From Maritalea porphyrae (GTDB taxonomy: Bacteria > Pseudomonadota > Alphaproteobacteria > Rhizobiales > Devosiaceae), in assembly GCF_030159895.1 (NCBI RefSeq), contig NZ_BSNI01000002.1, forward strand, positions 746,039 through 810,038: a DNA stretch of 64,000 nt. Direction: 5' to 3'. Positions 16,680-25,518 of the stretch are shown in pieces; position 1 is the stretch's first letter, and each line of letters begins with the position of its first letter. Position numbers and translations under genes: made by a program. The notes beneath the pieces are model-generated. The model was given only the letters and a program-made list of their open reading frames with translations, was not told where the DNA came from and ran no database searches.

Positions 16680-18278
16680 CTACTGGTCTAGATCAACACC
16701 GTCAAACCAGTGGCCACCCAATGGGTCCATTACATAGCCTTTAACTTTGGTTGACATTGGCATGAACACTGTAGAGTGCGCAATAGTCGCCCAAGGTGCT
16801 TCACGCTTGAAGACAACTTGTGCTTCTTCATAAAGCTTGGTGCGCTCTGCGATGTCAGAAACTTGTTTCGCTTTGATGGTCAAAGCGTCAAATTCTTCGT
16901 TACACCACTGAGCACGGTTAGAACCGCCAACACCGTCACAGCCCAGAAGAACCGCTAGGAAGTTGTCTGGATCACCATTGTCACCAGTCCAGCCAAGAAG
17001 AACTGCACCTTTACGATCCAATTCTTTCGAACGTGCAAGGTACTCACCCCATTCGTAAGAAACAATTTTCACATCCACACCAACTTGTGCAAAGTCAGCT
17101 TGGATCAACTCAGCCATACGACGTGCATTCGGGTTGTATGGACGCTGAACAGGCATCGCCCAAACTTCCATTTCAAGACCTGAAACGCCTTCTGCTTCCA
17201 ACATTGCCTTTGCAGCAGCTGGATCATATGGATCGTCTTGGATTGCGTCGTTGTAAGACCACATGGTTGGTGGAATTGGGTTTTTCGCAGCAGAACCAGC
17301 ACCTTGGAATACTGAATCCAAGATCGCTTGTTTGTTGATTGCCATGTTCAACGCTTTACGCACTTTGGCGTTGTCGAACGGTGCAACTTGCGTGTTGTAT
17401 GCCAAATAGCCAACGTTTAGGCCCTGTTGTTCCATCATCACCAAGTTTGGATCAGCGGCGAGGCTTTCAATATCAGCTGGGTTTGGATAAGGCGCAACGT
17501 GACACTCACCCGCTTTCAACTTCTGCGCGCGAACAGCGGCATCAGTTGTAATTGCGAATACAAGATCGTCGATTGGCTGCTTGCCACCCCAATAGTCGCC
17601 ATGTGCCGCATAGCGGATCACAGCATCTTTTTGGTATGCAACAAAGCTAAATGGACCTGTGCCCACTGGCTCTTGGTTCAGCATTTCTTGGCGGCCATCA
17701 GCTTCAAGCTGTGCTGCATATTCTGCAGAAACGATTGAAGCGAAGTCCATAGCAAGGTTAGCAACCATTGGTGCTTCAGGACGTGTCAGTTTAAACTTCA
17801 CTGTGTAGTCATCGACTTTTTCGATGTCTGCAATCAGATCAGGCATAGACATGCCGTTGAAATATTCCCAAGAAATGCCAGGAACATATTCGTACCAAGG
17901 GTGATCAGCATTGCGCTGACGATCAAATGAGAACAAAACGTCGTCCGCATTGAAGTCGCGTGTTGGTGTGAAGAAGCTTGTTGTATGGAACTTCACGCCT
18001 TTACGTAGGTTGAATGTGTACTCCAAACCATCTTCAGACACTTCCCAGCTTTCAGCCAATCCAGGAATTACCTGTGATGTACCGCGCTTGAACTCAACCA
18101 AACGGTTGTAAAGTGGCTTAGATGAAGCATCAAAAGTTGTACCAGCAGTATATGGCGCAACGTCGAAACCCTCTGGAGACCCCTCAGAGCAATATACGAG
18201 CGTCTTAGCATATGCAGAACCTGCAATAGCCGCACTCATTAGAGCTGTTGCTGCCAACAGCTTTCCAAATTTTCTCAT
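16680..18278 (-). CDS. dppA: Family 5 peptide ABC substrate-binding protein, DppA-like
   Basis: About 532 residues from the ATG at 18278, which has a GGAGGG ribosome site; a TTG six codons upstream lies on that site and is not a plausible start. The signal peptide ends near AGSAYA. SBP_bac_5 features follow: GLAESWEVSEDGLEYTFNLR, a VGTGPF motif, NTQVAPFDNAKVRKALNMAI and GWTGDNGDPDNFL. It is the periplasmic receptor of the five-gene importer. Overall similarity is to DppA; short peptides, haem or delta-aminolevulinate are the known ligands of this group and cannot be told apart here. Confidence 0.9.
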   Translation of the reverse strand: MRKFGKLLAATALMSAAIAGSAYAKTLVYCSEGSPEGFDVAPYTAGTTFDASSKPLYNRLVEFKRGTSQVIPGLAESWEVSEDGLEYTFNLRKGVKFHTTSFFTPTRDFNADDVLFSFDRQRNADHPWYEYVPGISWEYFNGMSMPDLIADIEKVDDYTVKFKLTRPEAPMVANLAMDFASIVSAEYAAQLEADGRQEMLNQEPVGTGPFSFVAYQKDAVIRYAAHGDYWGGKQPIDDLVFAITTDAAVRAQKLKAGECHVAPYPNPADIESLAADPNLVMMEQQGLNVGYLAYNTQVAPFDNAKVRKALNMAINKQAILDSVFQGAGSAAKNPIPPTMWSYNDAIQDDPYDPAAAKAMLEAEGVSGLEMEVWAMPVQRPYNPNARRMAELIQADFAQVGVDVKIVSYEWGEYLARSKELDRKGAVLLGWTGDNGDPDNFLAVLLGCDGVGGSNRAQWCNEEFDALTIKAKQVSDIAERTKLYEEAQVVFKREAPWATIAHSTVFMPMSTKVKGYVMDPLGGHWFDGVDLDQ

Positions 18279-18435
18279 GATAATGTTTCCCTCCAATTAT
18301 CATTTGCGGCACTCGGACGCCGCAAGCCCACGTAACAAAGCTCCTTTTGATGATTGGTGCAACCACAAATCAAAAAAATTTTGATGAAATTGTCTGACAG
18401 AGGTTACCATTCATCAACAAAGCTCTGAATCTTGA

Positions 18436-19284
18436 TCAGCGGGTCAAATTTGATAGGCGTGATTCTAGATGATTTTCAAAGATCAAACCTGGATTTTCCG
18501 CCAATGCGGCTTCAAAATTTTCCTCGGCGGCCAATGATTGTTCTAGGAAGCCTGCAATGCCATTTATGGCCGCCGCACCTTCCGCAGGAGAGTAGAAATT
18601 GGACTTTAAGCGCTCAAGTAGCAGCTTTTTGATTCGAATATAGCGTGTGCTCGCTTCGGGCCCGGTGCTTATCGACAGGTTTTGTTTAAAATATATGTGC
18701 AACGGCTCCGCGATATGAAAGCTATATGGAACGTAAGTGAATGCTGTGAGCATTAACCCCAAATCGACGAGGCACGGCAATTCCACATCATATTTAATTG
18801 GCACCTTCACCCGATCATGGGCGACCATGCTGTCCATCGACAAGTTGGTGAATTTGTACTCACTAGCTTTTAGCTGGCGATTGCTCCCATCGCAGCCAAC
18901 AAAACGCAGATGCTTGTTGTCTTGGGTTCGAACGTCAAGCCCTGTTGTCACCAACGAATGCTCTTCAAGTGCCTCACGCACCTTTTGAAGCTTGTTGGGT
19001 GTAAACTGATCATCCGCATCAAGCACAGCAATATAGCGCGCCGTAGCTTTTTCTAGTCCCTTGTTTCGAGCGTTCGAAGAACCGGTGCCAACGGCACCAG
19101 TGTCCGTGAACTTGATCCGATCATCAATGATACCCGCATCGTGTAAAAGCTTGGCATAGTCAAATTGGTCATCAATAGAGATGACGAGTTCAAAATCCCC
19201 ATGGGTTTGCGCCAGAGCGCTTCTGACGCTGTTGGCGATGGTGTGCTGTGCTCTATAGGCAGGCATGACAACGGAGATAAACAT
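18436..19284 (-). CDS. Family 2 glycosyltransferase
   Basis: A 282-residue GT-A enzyme. The N-terminal nucleotide-binding core is clear (SVVMPAYRAQHTIANSVRSAL, then SSNARNKGLEKA) and the metal-binding DxD appears as LDADDQ at about residue 96. It transfers a sugar from a nucleotide sugar to an unknown acceptor at the cytoplasmic face; it has no TM segment. The gene stands alone between the peptide importer and hsp20, about 10 kb from the polysaccharide cluster, so the product is unknown. Confidence 0.85.
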   Translation of the reverse strand: MFISVVMPAYRAQHTIANSVRSALAQTHGDFELVISIDDQFDYAKLLHDAGIIDDRIKFTDTGAVGTGSSNARNKGLEKATARYIAVLDADDQFTPNKLQKVREALEEHSLVTTGLDVRTQDNKHLRFVGCDGSNRQLKASEYKFTNLSMDSMVAHDRVKVPIKYDVELPCLVDLGLMLTAFTYVPYSFHIAEPLHIYFKQNLSISTGPEASTRYIRIKKLLLERLKSNFYSPAEGAAAINGIAGFLEQSLAAEENFEAALAENPGLIFENHLESRLSNLTR

Positions 19285-19373
19285 GAGACCTCGACAAAAG
19301 GGAGCTGCCGAAAAAGGCTAGGGCGCGCGGGCTGTGCTGACAATAGTCAAAGGGGTCAAAAAATGCTCGGCAT

Positions 19374-19404
19374 CTTGAACTTTTGAAATTCGGGAACCAT
19401 ATCT
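19374..19404 (+). promoter_or_regulatory. Putative RpoH (sigma-32) promoter of hsp20
   Basis: CTTGAA (19374-19379), 17 bp, then CCATATCT (19397-19404) fits the alphaproteobacterial heat-shock consensus CTTGAA / CYTATNT. The start would leave a leader of about 85-90 nt before the hsp20 ATG, long enough for an RNA thermometer, but I could not define one. Confidence 0.6.
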
Positions 19405-19501
19405 TTGTTATCGGTGCCGCTTCGCGGGCCAAAACAGTTGCTTGAACAAAGGACAAAAAGGCGCATTGGCTGAATTGCAATCGCTTTCTTGAAATTAGAT
19501 T

Positions 19502-19924
19502 ATGTCACGTATGTCATTTTTCTCCTCACCATTCTTGCTCGGATTTGATGAGTTCGAACAGCGCCTAGATCGCCTTGCGAAGGCAGCTGACGGCTATCCG
19601 CCATATAATATCGAACGTGTTGCCGATGATGATGGCTCTGAGACTTTCTTGATCTCAATTGCAGTCGCGGGCTTTTCCGAGGATGAATTGGAAATCACAC
19701 TTGAAGACAATCAGCTTTTGATCCGTGGGCGTCAATCCGAAGATCCAAAGCGCGAGTTTTTGCATCGCGGTATTGCAGCGCGCCAATTCCAACGCAGTTT
19801 TTTGCTAGCTGAAGCCATGTTGGTTGATGGTGCCGAGCTGCGCGATGGTTTGCTCAATGTCATGATCCGGCGTCCGAATATCGAAAAGGTCGCCAAGCGG
19901 ATCAAGATCAAGTCCGCGAATTGA
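19502..19924 (+). CDS. Small heat-shock protein Hsp20 (IbpA-type)
   Basis: A 140-residue ATP-independent holdase. The alpha-crystallin domain spans about 35-130, beginning with PPYNIERV and including VAGFSEDELEITLEDNQL and the RQFQRSFLL strand. The N-terminal arm is short and aromatic, as in class A alphaproteobacterial sHsps. A second in-frame ATG lies three codons in (19511), so the exact start is uncertain. It binds unfolding proteins in heat stress. A sigma-32-like promoter precedes it and a DUF1150 gene follows. Confidence 0.92.
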   Translation: MSRMSFFSSPFLLGFDEFEQRLDRLAKAADGYPPYNIERVADDDGSETFLISIAVAGFSEDELEITLEDNQLLIRGRQSEDPKREFLHRGIAARQFQRSFLLAEAMLVDGAELRDGLLNVMIRRPNIEKVAKRIKIKSAN

Positions 19925-19992
19925 TCAAGCGGTATTGTGCCGCGCTTTGACCACGTTCAGCGCTTAGCATCATTTGTGTAAGGAGTAGTATT

Positions 19993-20250
19993 ATGGCTCA
20001 GTCCACCCAAGCCCTGCCATTGAGCAAGGAAGACTTTCTTGCGCTTGGCGAAAATAAAATCGTCTATCGACGTCATCTAACCGGCAAACAGCTCAAAGCG
20101 ATGTTTCCCGAAGCCAAAGACGCGCCAGAACAAGCCAAATTTGAAGCGCTATTTGCCGCTGATGGCACGCCTGTGCTGATCACAGACAATACCGCTGCGC
20201 TTTTGGAATGGCTTGATGAAACGGGACACAATATGGCGGTCCGGCACTAG
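19993..20250 (+). CDS. DUF1150 family protein
   Basis: An 85-residue soluble acidic protein of the DUF1150 family, which in alphaproteobacteria is regularly found next to an Hsp20 gene. Recognisable parts are the IVYRRHLTGKQL strand and the C-terminal ADGTPVLITDNTAALLEW. An AAGGAG ribosome site lies 7 bp before the ATG. Function is unknown; the conserved pairing suggests a role in the heat-shock response or co-expression with the sHsp. A perfect palindrome spans its stop codon. Confidence 0.85.
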   Translation: MAQSTQALPLSKEDFLALGENKIVYRRHLTGKQLKAMFPEAKDAPEQAKFEALFAADGTPVLITDNTAALLEWLDETGHNMAVRH

Positions 20251-20258
20251 TGCCGGAC
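20239..20258. terminator. Perfect 20-bp palindrome at the DUF1150 / PEBP convergent junction
   Basis: GTCCGGCACTAGTGCCGGAC is fully self-complementary and covers the DUF1150 stop codon, 14 bp before the 3' end of the convergent PEBP gene. It can form a hairpin on both transcripts but lacks a T-run, so termination is only suggested. Confidence 0.5.
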
Positions 20259-20271
20259 GCTTGATATTGCG

Positions 20272-20658
20272 TTACTTCTCCGGAAATAGGCGCTTGGCTG
20301 TCGCCTTGCCCAGTTTGTCGCCATATCGATCAAACGGAGTTACCGTCCATTGGTATCTATGTTGCCCATTCGGTGGGCAAGGGCCTTTGTAGGTGAACGC
20401 ACCTGCTGCAATCTTGCCATCACTATTGTAGGTCACCGTCCCGCCACCATGCGTAAAGCCAGGCGCATCAAGATCTTTTAGAAAGAATTTCAATTTTTTC
20501 GTGCCGTCTGGCACATCGACAATTTCAAATGCCGGGCTATTAATAACATCTGGCCAGCCTGTGTTGCATGCCGGCGTGTCGCCCCATTCAAATTTCACTT
20601 CGAACGCCATGGCGCTGCTGGAGCCGATCAAAAACATCAATAAAAGTATGCGCAACAT
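20272..20658 (-). CDS. Secreted YbhB/YbcL-type PEBP family protein
   Basis: A 128-residue protein with a signal peptide (residues 1-18, ending SSAMA). The family signature is KGPCPPNGQHRYQWTV at about 91-106, with LDAPGFTHGG upstream, corresponding to the anion-binding pocket of phosphatidylethanolamine-binding / Raf-kinase-inhibitor-like proteins. It is somewhat shorter than E. coli YbhB (158 residues). The bacterial function is not settled. It is separated by 73 bp from ptsN on the same strand. Confidence 0.82.
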   Translation of the reverse strand: MLRILLLMFLIGSSSAMAFEVKFEWGDTPACNTGWPDVINSPAFEIVDVPDGTKKLKFFLKDLDAPGFTHGGGTVTYNSDGKIAAGAFTYKGPCPPNGQHRYQWTVTPFDRYGDKLGKATAKRLFPEK

Positions 20659-20731
20659 CTTGCATCTCCAATTCTTAAAAAGAATGGAGGGTAGGGTGCG
20701 ACTAAAGCTTGATGATTGTCAATCGAGGTGC

Positions 20732-21199
20732 CTAAGCGGCGTCGGAGTGACCTTTGGACTTGGTCAGTAGCGTATAAAGTTCGTCCGCATCGCGGATCGT
20801 ACGCGCTTGTTCTGCCACATTGTTTGAGCGCACAACGCGCGCAATGCGTGACAAGGCTTTGAGATGATCAGCGCCCGCACCTTTTGGCGCAAGCAGCACG
20901 AATGCCAAATCAACCGGCTTGTCGTCCACCGATTCAAAATCAATTGGATGGTCGAGGCGGATAAAGATGCAGGTCACACCTTTTAAGCCTTCAATTTTAC
21001 CGTGGGGGATGGCGATTCCCTCGCCAAGCCCCGTAGTGCCCAATTGCTCGCGTTCGGTTAGCGTTTTGAAGATTTCATGGGCGTCGCCTTCAACAAGCTC
21101 GGCAGCTTTGTCCGCTGCAAGCTGCAACAGTTGCCGCTTGCAAGTGGCCTTTGCGCAAGGCACGATCGCTTGTTTTGCAAGGATGTCCGCGAGTTCCAT
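20732..21199 (-). CDS. ptsN: Nitrogen-PTS EIIA component PtsN
   Basis: A 155-residue EIIA-Ntr domain protein. The phosphorylatable histidine is in GEGIAIPHGK, near residue 66, followed by the expected FIRLDHPIDFESVDDKPVDLAFVLLAP strand pair. The phosphorelay EINtr-NPr-EIIANtr regulates K+ transport, stringent response and carbon/nitrogen balance. The ATG at 21199 has an AAGAGAGA ribosome site; the TTG before it is not needed. It is the last gene of the rpoN-hpf-ptsN order. Confidence 0.93.
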   Translation of the reverse strand: MELADILAKQAIVPCAKATCKRQLLQLAADKAAELVEGDAHEIFKTLTEREQLGTTGLGEGIAIPHGKIEGLKGVTCIFIRLDHPIDFESVDDKPVDLAFVLLAPKGAGADHLKALSRIARVVRSNNVAEQARTIRDADELYTLLTKSKGHSDAA

Positions 21200-21238
21200 C
21201 AAAAATCTCTCTTAAACTTCTTTCCGAAGCGACGCGTT

Positions 21239-21817
21239 TTAAGCGTCTTGCTGCGCTGGGTCAACCCAGCCGATATTTCCATCAGCCCGGCGATAAACCA
21301 CATTTACGCGCCCATGTCCAGCATGGCGGAAAACGAGCACGTCCTGCTGGCTGAGGTCGAGTTCCATAACGGCTTCACCAACGCTCATTGAATGAAGGTC
21401 AGAAGTGCTCTCCGCAATCACGGCAGGTGAGAAGTCTTCTTCAACCTCTTCTTCCAAGTCTGGAGACGCCAGAATATAGCTTTGGGCTGTTGGAGAACTG
21501 CCCGCTACGCGGCGATGGTTTTTCAGTTTGCGCTTGTAGCGGCGCAAACGTTTTTCAATGTGTTCTGCCGCAGTTTCAAAGGCCGCAATCGCATCTGCTG
21601 CTTCGCCGCTTGCTTGCAACACAACGCCTGTATCCAAATGAACGAGGCAATCGGCGCTGAACCGGTTTCCTTCATGTTCCAAAGTGAGATGGCCATCATA
21701 CCCGCCGTCAAAATATTTGGTGACCGCTGATTCAAGATGGTCCAATGCCTTTGTGCGCAATGCATCGCCGACATCCATGTTCTTGCCTGAAACACGTAAG
21801 TTCATTTTGTACCCCAT
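21239..21817 (-). CDS. hpf: Long-form ribosome hibernation promoting factor HPF
   Basis: 192 residues: an N-terminal S30AE/YfiA domain (about 1-100, starting NLRVSGKNMDVGDALRTKALDHL) and a C-terminal dimerisation domain (about 130-192, with ELDLSQQDVLVFRHAGHGRVNVVYRRADGNIGWVDP). The long form is standard in alphaproteobacteria and dimerises ribosomes into inactive 100S particles in stationary phase. It normally lies directly downstream of rpoN; here a divergent glutaminase gene separates the two. Confidence 0.93.
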   Translation of the reverse strand: MGYKMNLRVSGKNMDVGDALRTKALDHLESAVTKYFDGGYDGHLTLEHEGNRFSADCLVHLDTGVVLQASGEAADAIAAFETAAEHIEKRLRRYKRKLKNHRRVAGSSPTAQSYILASPDLEEEVEEDFSPAVIAESTSDLHSMSVGEAVMELDLSQQDVLVFRHAGHGRVNVVYRRADGNIGWVDPAQQDA

Positions 21818-22166
21818 TTCGTTTAAATTATTGAAGGGCTCTTAAAGCCGAGAACAATTGTTCTCATAAGTGAAAGTGTAGCGCCCTATTTGGCGAAAAC
21901 GCAATCGCTCAATTTTGCGATTATCTTGTCTAATTCCCTTCCACTAGATTAAAAAAAACGCTAACATCTTTAGCTATGCACTTATGAATCACCCCGCTTT
22001 TCGCGGCGCGGTTAATTCTATGCAAAATTCCCCAAAACAGCGCGTTGATCTGGGTCACTTGGTTCTCAAGTGCGTGTTCTCCCGAACATGTTGTTCAACT
22101 ATTGTTGGGGTTCCTCAATGTCGGAAAACATCCAACAAAATGCTGTCGGAATATGGAATACTTCAA
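21818..22166. other. Divergent intergenic region hpf / glsA
   Basis: 349 bp between the two start codons. It contains AT-rich segments (21935-21985) suitable for divergent promoters but no clear consensus box. The glsA frame stays open upstream of its likely start, but codon content and family length argue against translation there. Confidence 0.5.
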
Positions 22167-23102
22167 ATGAATGTAGATCGCGAACAAATCAGCAAAACAA
22201 TCAACAATGCGATTGAAAATGCGTCGACGCGCGCCGTGCGCGGTGAAGTGGCGTCATATATTCCTGAGTTGGCCAAAGCGAATCCCCAAAAGGCCGGCAT
22301 CGCTGTCACGCTGTCAAGTGGCGACACGTTTGGAGCTGGTGACTTTGAAGATCAAAGCACCATCCAATCTGTGTCAAAGGTTTTCACATTGGCTATGGCG
22401 TTGGGCACCGTTGGCGACGGTTTGTGGAGCCGCGTTGGGCGTGAGCCCTCGGGTTCTGCATTCGATTCTATTTTGCAGCTTGAGCATGAGCGGGGTATTC
22501 CGCGAAATCCGTTCGTCAACGCTGGCGCAATCGTGGTGACCGACGAGATATTGGCTAATTACCAGCCCAAAGAAGCTTTGGGTGAAATTGTTCGTTTTGC
22601 GCGAAGTCTTGCCCAAGATGACACTATCCATATCGACAAAGCGGTGGCGCGATCCGAAACACAAACAGGGCATCGCAATCGCGCGTTGGCCAACTATTTG
22701 TTGTCTTTCAATAACCTGAGAAATGAACCCGATCTCACCTTGGGTGTCTACTATCATCAATGCGCATTATCCATGTCTTGCGCTCAACTATCGCGGGCTG
22801 GCCGGTTTCTAGCATTTGGTGGCGGGTTGGGCACAGGTGGCGCACAAATTGTTGCGAAAAAGCGAGCAAAACGGATCGCGGCAATCATGCTCACCTGCGG
22901 GCACTATGATGGCTCAGGCGATTTCGCCTATCGCGTTGGTGTCCCAGCAAAAAGCGGAGTTAGTGGCATGATTTTAGCGATTGTCCCCAATGTCGCTTCA
23001 ATCGCAGTGTGGTCGCCTGGACTAGATAAACAAGGCAACTCTTTGATTGGAACGCAAATCTTAGAAGAAGTGGTTGAAGCGCTAGATTGGTCAATATTCT
23101 AG
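22167..23102 (+). CDS. glsA: Glutaminase GlsA
   Basis: A 311-residue serine-dependent glutaminase (L-glutamine to L-glutamate plus ammonia), beta-lactamase fold. The start at 22167 gives the usual family length (about 305-312), with GGAA 8 bp upstream; in-frame upstream codons would add 61 unsupported residues. The catalytic Ser68-x-x-Lys71 is in [41 protein letters not shown] and the final [20 protein letters not shown] are family hallmarks. The gene sits on the opposite strand between rpoN and hpf, ending 10 bp from rpoN, which is not the usual arrangement. Confidence 0.93.
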   Translation: MNVDREQISKTINNAIENASTRAVRGEVASYIPELAKANPQKAGIAVTLSSGDTFGAGDFEDQSTIQSVSKVFTLAMALGTVGDGLWSRVGREPSGSAFDSILQLEHERGIPRNPFVNAGAIVVTDEILANYQPKEALGEIVRFARSLAQDDTIHIDKAVARSETQTGHRNRALANYLLSFNNLRNEPDLTLGVYYHQCALSMSCAQLSRAGRFLAFGGGLGTGGAQIVAKKRAKRIAAIMLTCGHYDGSGDFAYRVGVPAKSGVSGMILAIVPNVASIAVWSPGLDKQGNSLIGTQILEEVVEALDWSIF

Positions 23103-23112
23103 CCTATTCTTG

Positions 23113-24630
23113 CTAGCTCAACAGTTCGCGCTTTTGACGGCGGCGCAGCACGGAAGAGGGAATGCCCATCGCTTCGCGATATTTGGCGACCGTACGTCGG
23201 GCCACGCCCATTTGATGCTTCTCGTTTAAAATGGCTGCAATTTTGTCATCAGACAGAATTTTCTTCGGATCTTCGGCATCGATCAATTGCTTGATTTCGT
23301 GCCGCACTGCTTCGGCGGAGTGATCATCATCGCCGTTGGTAGAGCTGGAAATCGCGCTGGTAAAGAAGTACCGCAGTTCAAAAAGACCACGGGGCGTTGA
23401 AACATATTTGTTGGCCGTGACGCGGCTTATGGTGCTCTCGTGCATATCGACCGCCTCAGCCACCATTTTCAGCGTCATAGGTTTGAGATGGGACACGCCA
23501 TGCACCAAAAAACCGTCTTGCAGCCGAGCGATTTCGCTGGTGACTTTCAGAATAGTCTGTGCACGCTGATCAAGACTTTTGGTCAGCCAATTCGCGGTCT
23601 GCATACATTCCTGCAAATACGACTTTTCCTCTCCCTTTTTCGCTTTGGCCGATATCTCCGCGTAGTAGGTGCGGTTGATCAAAACGTTAGGCAGGACTTC
23701 GTTATTCAACTCAATTTGCCAACCGCCACCATTGGCTGGGCGAATATGGACGTCCGGCACGACAGATTGAATGGCAGATCCTTCAAATGATGCGCCAGGC
23801 CGCGGGTTTAGTCGCTTGATCTCGGTGAGCATGTCTTTAAGATCGTCTTGATCGCACCTAATGAGCGCCATCAGTTCCTTAAACTTGTGGGCAGCCACAA
23901 GATCGATATTGTCCAGAAGTGACTGCATCATTGGGTCGAGGCGATCTTTTTCACGCAGCTGGATGGCCAAGCATTCTGGCACGCTACGGGCAAAAATGCC
24001 GATTGGATCGCAACCCTGAATGGCCTCTAAAACCGCTTCCACATGGCCAAGTTCGGTGCCCAATTGCTCGGCGATGTTGTCCAACTCGGTGTCGAGGTAG
24101 CCTGCTTCATTGAGGTTCTCGATGATTGCGCTAGCAATAAGCAGGTCTCCCGGATGCCGCAAAATCAGCTGAACTTGCTCAATTAAATGGTCGCCTAGCG
24201 ACTTTTGCGAGGAAACATATTGATCAATCTCAGCCTTCTCCGGCCCAACAGATTGTCCGCGACTTTCCTGCCAACTGGTTGTCGATTGTGAAACTGAATC
24301 TTGGCCCACTTGTTCGGGAAACAGATTTGATGCATCCGTGTCCATTTCGCCCGCAAGCGACACCGCACTTTCCATTTGTTCTGAACGTGAGACAATGTCT
24401 TGGGTTTCACTGGCAGCGGGTTGGGCTTCGTTATCGCCCTGATCATTGTCGACGGCGTTGTCCCCATCGGGATCACCGCGCTCAAGCAGCGGATTGTGCA
24501 GTAATTCGCTTTCAACAAAGGTGCTCAACTCAAGATGAGATAGCTGCAAAAGCTTAATTGACTGCATCAATTGCGGCGTCAATTTAAGCGTCTGGGCTTG
24601 TCTTAACTCAAGGCGAGGGCCTATCGCCAT
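23113..24630 (-). CDS. rpoN: RNA polymerase sigma-54 factor RpoN
   Basis: 505 residues from the ATG at 24630, which has GGAG 10 bp upstream and matches the usual MAIGPRLELRQ start; a further in-frame codon 21 residues upstream is unlikely. Region I is Gln/Leu-rich (LTPQLMQSIKLLQLSHLEL), region II acidic (about 55-130), then the core-binding domain, and the RpoN box ARRTVAKYR near the C-terminus that recognises the -24 element. It serves NtrC-type activators such as DctD, and dctPQM in this window carries a perfect target promoter. Confidence 0.95.
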   Translation of the reverse strand: MAIGPRLELRQAQTLKLTPQLMQSIKLLQLSHLELSTFVESELLHNPLLERGDPDGDNAVDNDQGDNEAQPAASETQDIVSRSEQMESAVSLAGEMDTDASNLFPEQVGQDSVSQSTTSWQESRGQSVGPEKAEIDQYVSSQKSLGDHLIEQVQLILRHPGDLLIASAIIENLNEAGYLDTELDNIAEQLGTELGHVEAVLEAIQGCDPIGIFARSVPECLAIQLREKDRLDPMMQSLLDNIDLVAAHKFKELMALIRCDQDDLKDMLTEIKRLNPRPGASFEGSAIQSVVPDVHIRPANGGGWQIELNNEVLPNVLINRTYYAEISAKAKKGEEKSYLQECMQTANWLTKSLDQRAQTILKVTSEIARLQDGFLVHGVSHLKPMTLKMVAEAVDMHESTISRVTANKYVSTPRGLFELRYFFTSAISSSTNGDDDHSAEAVRHEIKQLIDAEDPKKILSDDKIAAILNEKHQMGVARRTVAKYREAMGIPSSVLRRRQKRELLS

Positions 24631-24772
24631 AAAAGTGGCGCTCCATTGTGGTTGCGATTGTTCAACGAGTTGAAAATGCCACGATTTGCCCACGCATTAC
24701 AAGACGGATCGCCGAACATATACAAGTTTCATGCCAAGTTTTTGGAGATATTCTTGCTTTAATATGAATATT

Positions 24773-25516
24773 TTAGAGTGAGAAGTCCTCACCAAGATAT
24801 ACTCGGCGCGCCTCTGGATCATTGGTGATGTCTTCAGGGCGCCCTTGAACCATGACTTGGCCACCATGGATGATGTAAGCGCGATCAACCAATCCCAAGG
24901 TTTCGCGAACATTGTGGTCGGTAATCAAAACGCCGATGCCCTTGTCTGTGAGCTGTTTCACAAGGCCTTGAATTTCGCCCACGGCGATTGGATCGACACC
25001 GGCAAATGGCTCGTCGAGCAGCATAAAGGCCGGGTCTGCCGCCAAAGCGCGCGCAATTTCGACACGTCGACGTTCGCCCCCGGAAAGGGACAATGCGTTT
25101 GCATCGCGAATATGGGTGATTGAGAATTCATCCAACAGTTGGTCTAATCTGTCGTGTCGGGCTTTGCGCGATTTTACGTGGCCTTCAAGAATGGACAGAA
25201 TATTGTCTTTCACATCCATCCCGCGAAAAATGGATGGCTCTTGCGGCAAATAACCCATGCCCAGCCGCCCGCGTTGAAATAGCGGTAGACCCGTGATCGG
25301 GCGGCCATGCAGCAGAATTTCCCCTTGGTCCGGCTTCACAATGCCCATGATCATAGAGAAAACAGTGGTTTTGCCTGCACCGTTTGGTCCTAACAGTCCA
25401 ACGGCTTCGCCGCGATTTACCGCGACGGAAACTTCGCGAATGACTACCTTTTTGCCGTACGATTTGGCCAGCGAGTGGGCAACGAGCCAGCCAGTTGGGT
25501 CAATTGCTCCGCTCAC
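24773..25516 (-). CDS. lptB: LPS export ABC ATPase LptB
   Basis: A 247-residue ATPase that drives LPS extraction from the inner membrane with LptFG. Walker A GPNGAGKTT, Q-loop YLPQEPSIFRGM, signature LSGGERRRVEIARAL, Walker B FMLLDEPFAGVD and the switch ITDHNV are all present, and the LptB-type C-terminal extension follows. It begins 2 bp downstream of the lptA stop, in the conserved order lptC-lptA-lptB-rpoN. Confidence 0.95.
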   Translation of the reverse strand: MSGAIDPTGWLVAHSLAKSYGKKVVIREVSVAVNRGEAVGLLGPNGAGKTTVFSMIMGIVKPDQGEILLHGRPITGLPLFQRGRLGMGYLPQEPSIFRGMDVKDNILSILEGHVKSRKARHDRLDQLLDEFSITHIRDANALSLSGGERRRVEIARALAADPAFMLLDEPFAGVDPIAVGEIQGLVKQLTDKGIGVLITDHNVRETLGLVDRAYIIHGGQVMVQGRPEDITNDPEARRVYLGEDFSL

Positions 25517-25518
25517 AC

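Noticed and set aside
19405-19501. ROSE-type RNA thermometer in the hsp20 leader
   Set aside because: I looked for the U(U/C)GCU anti-Shine-Dalgarno pattern next to the start and could not form a convincing stem.
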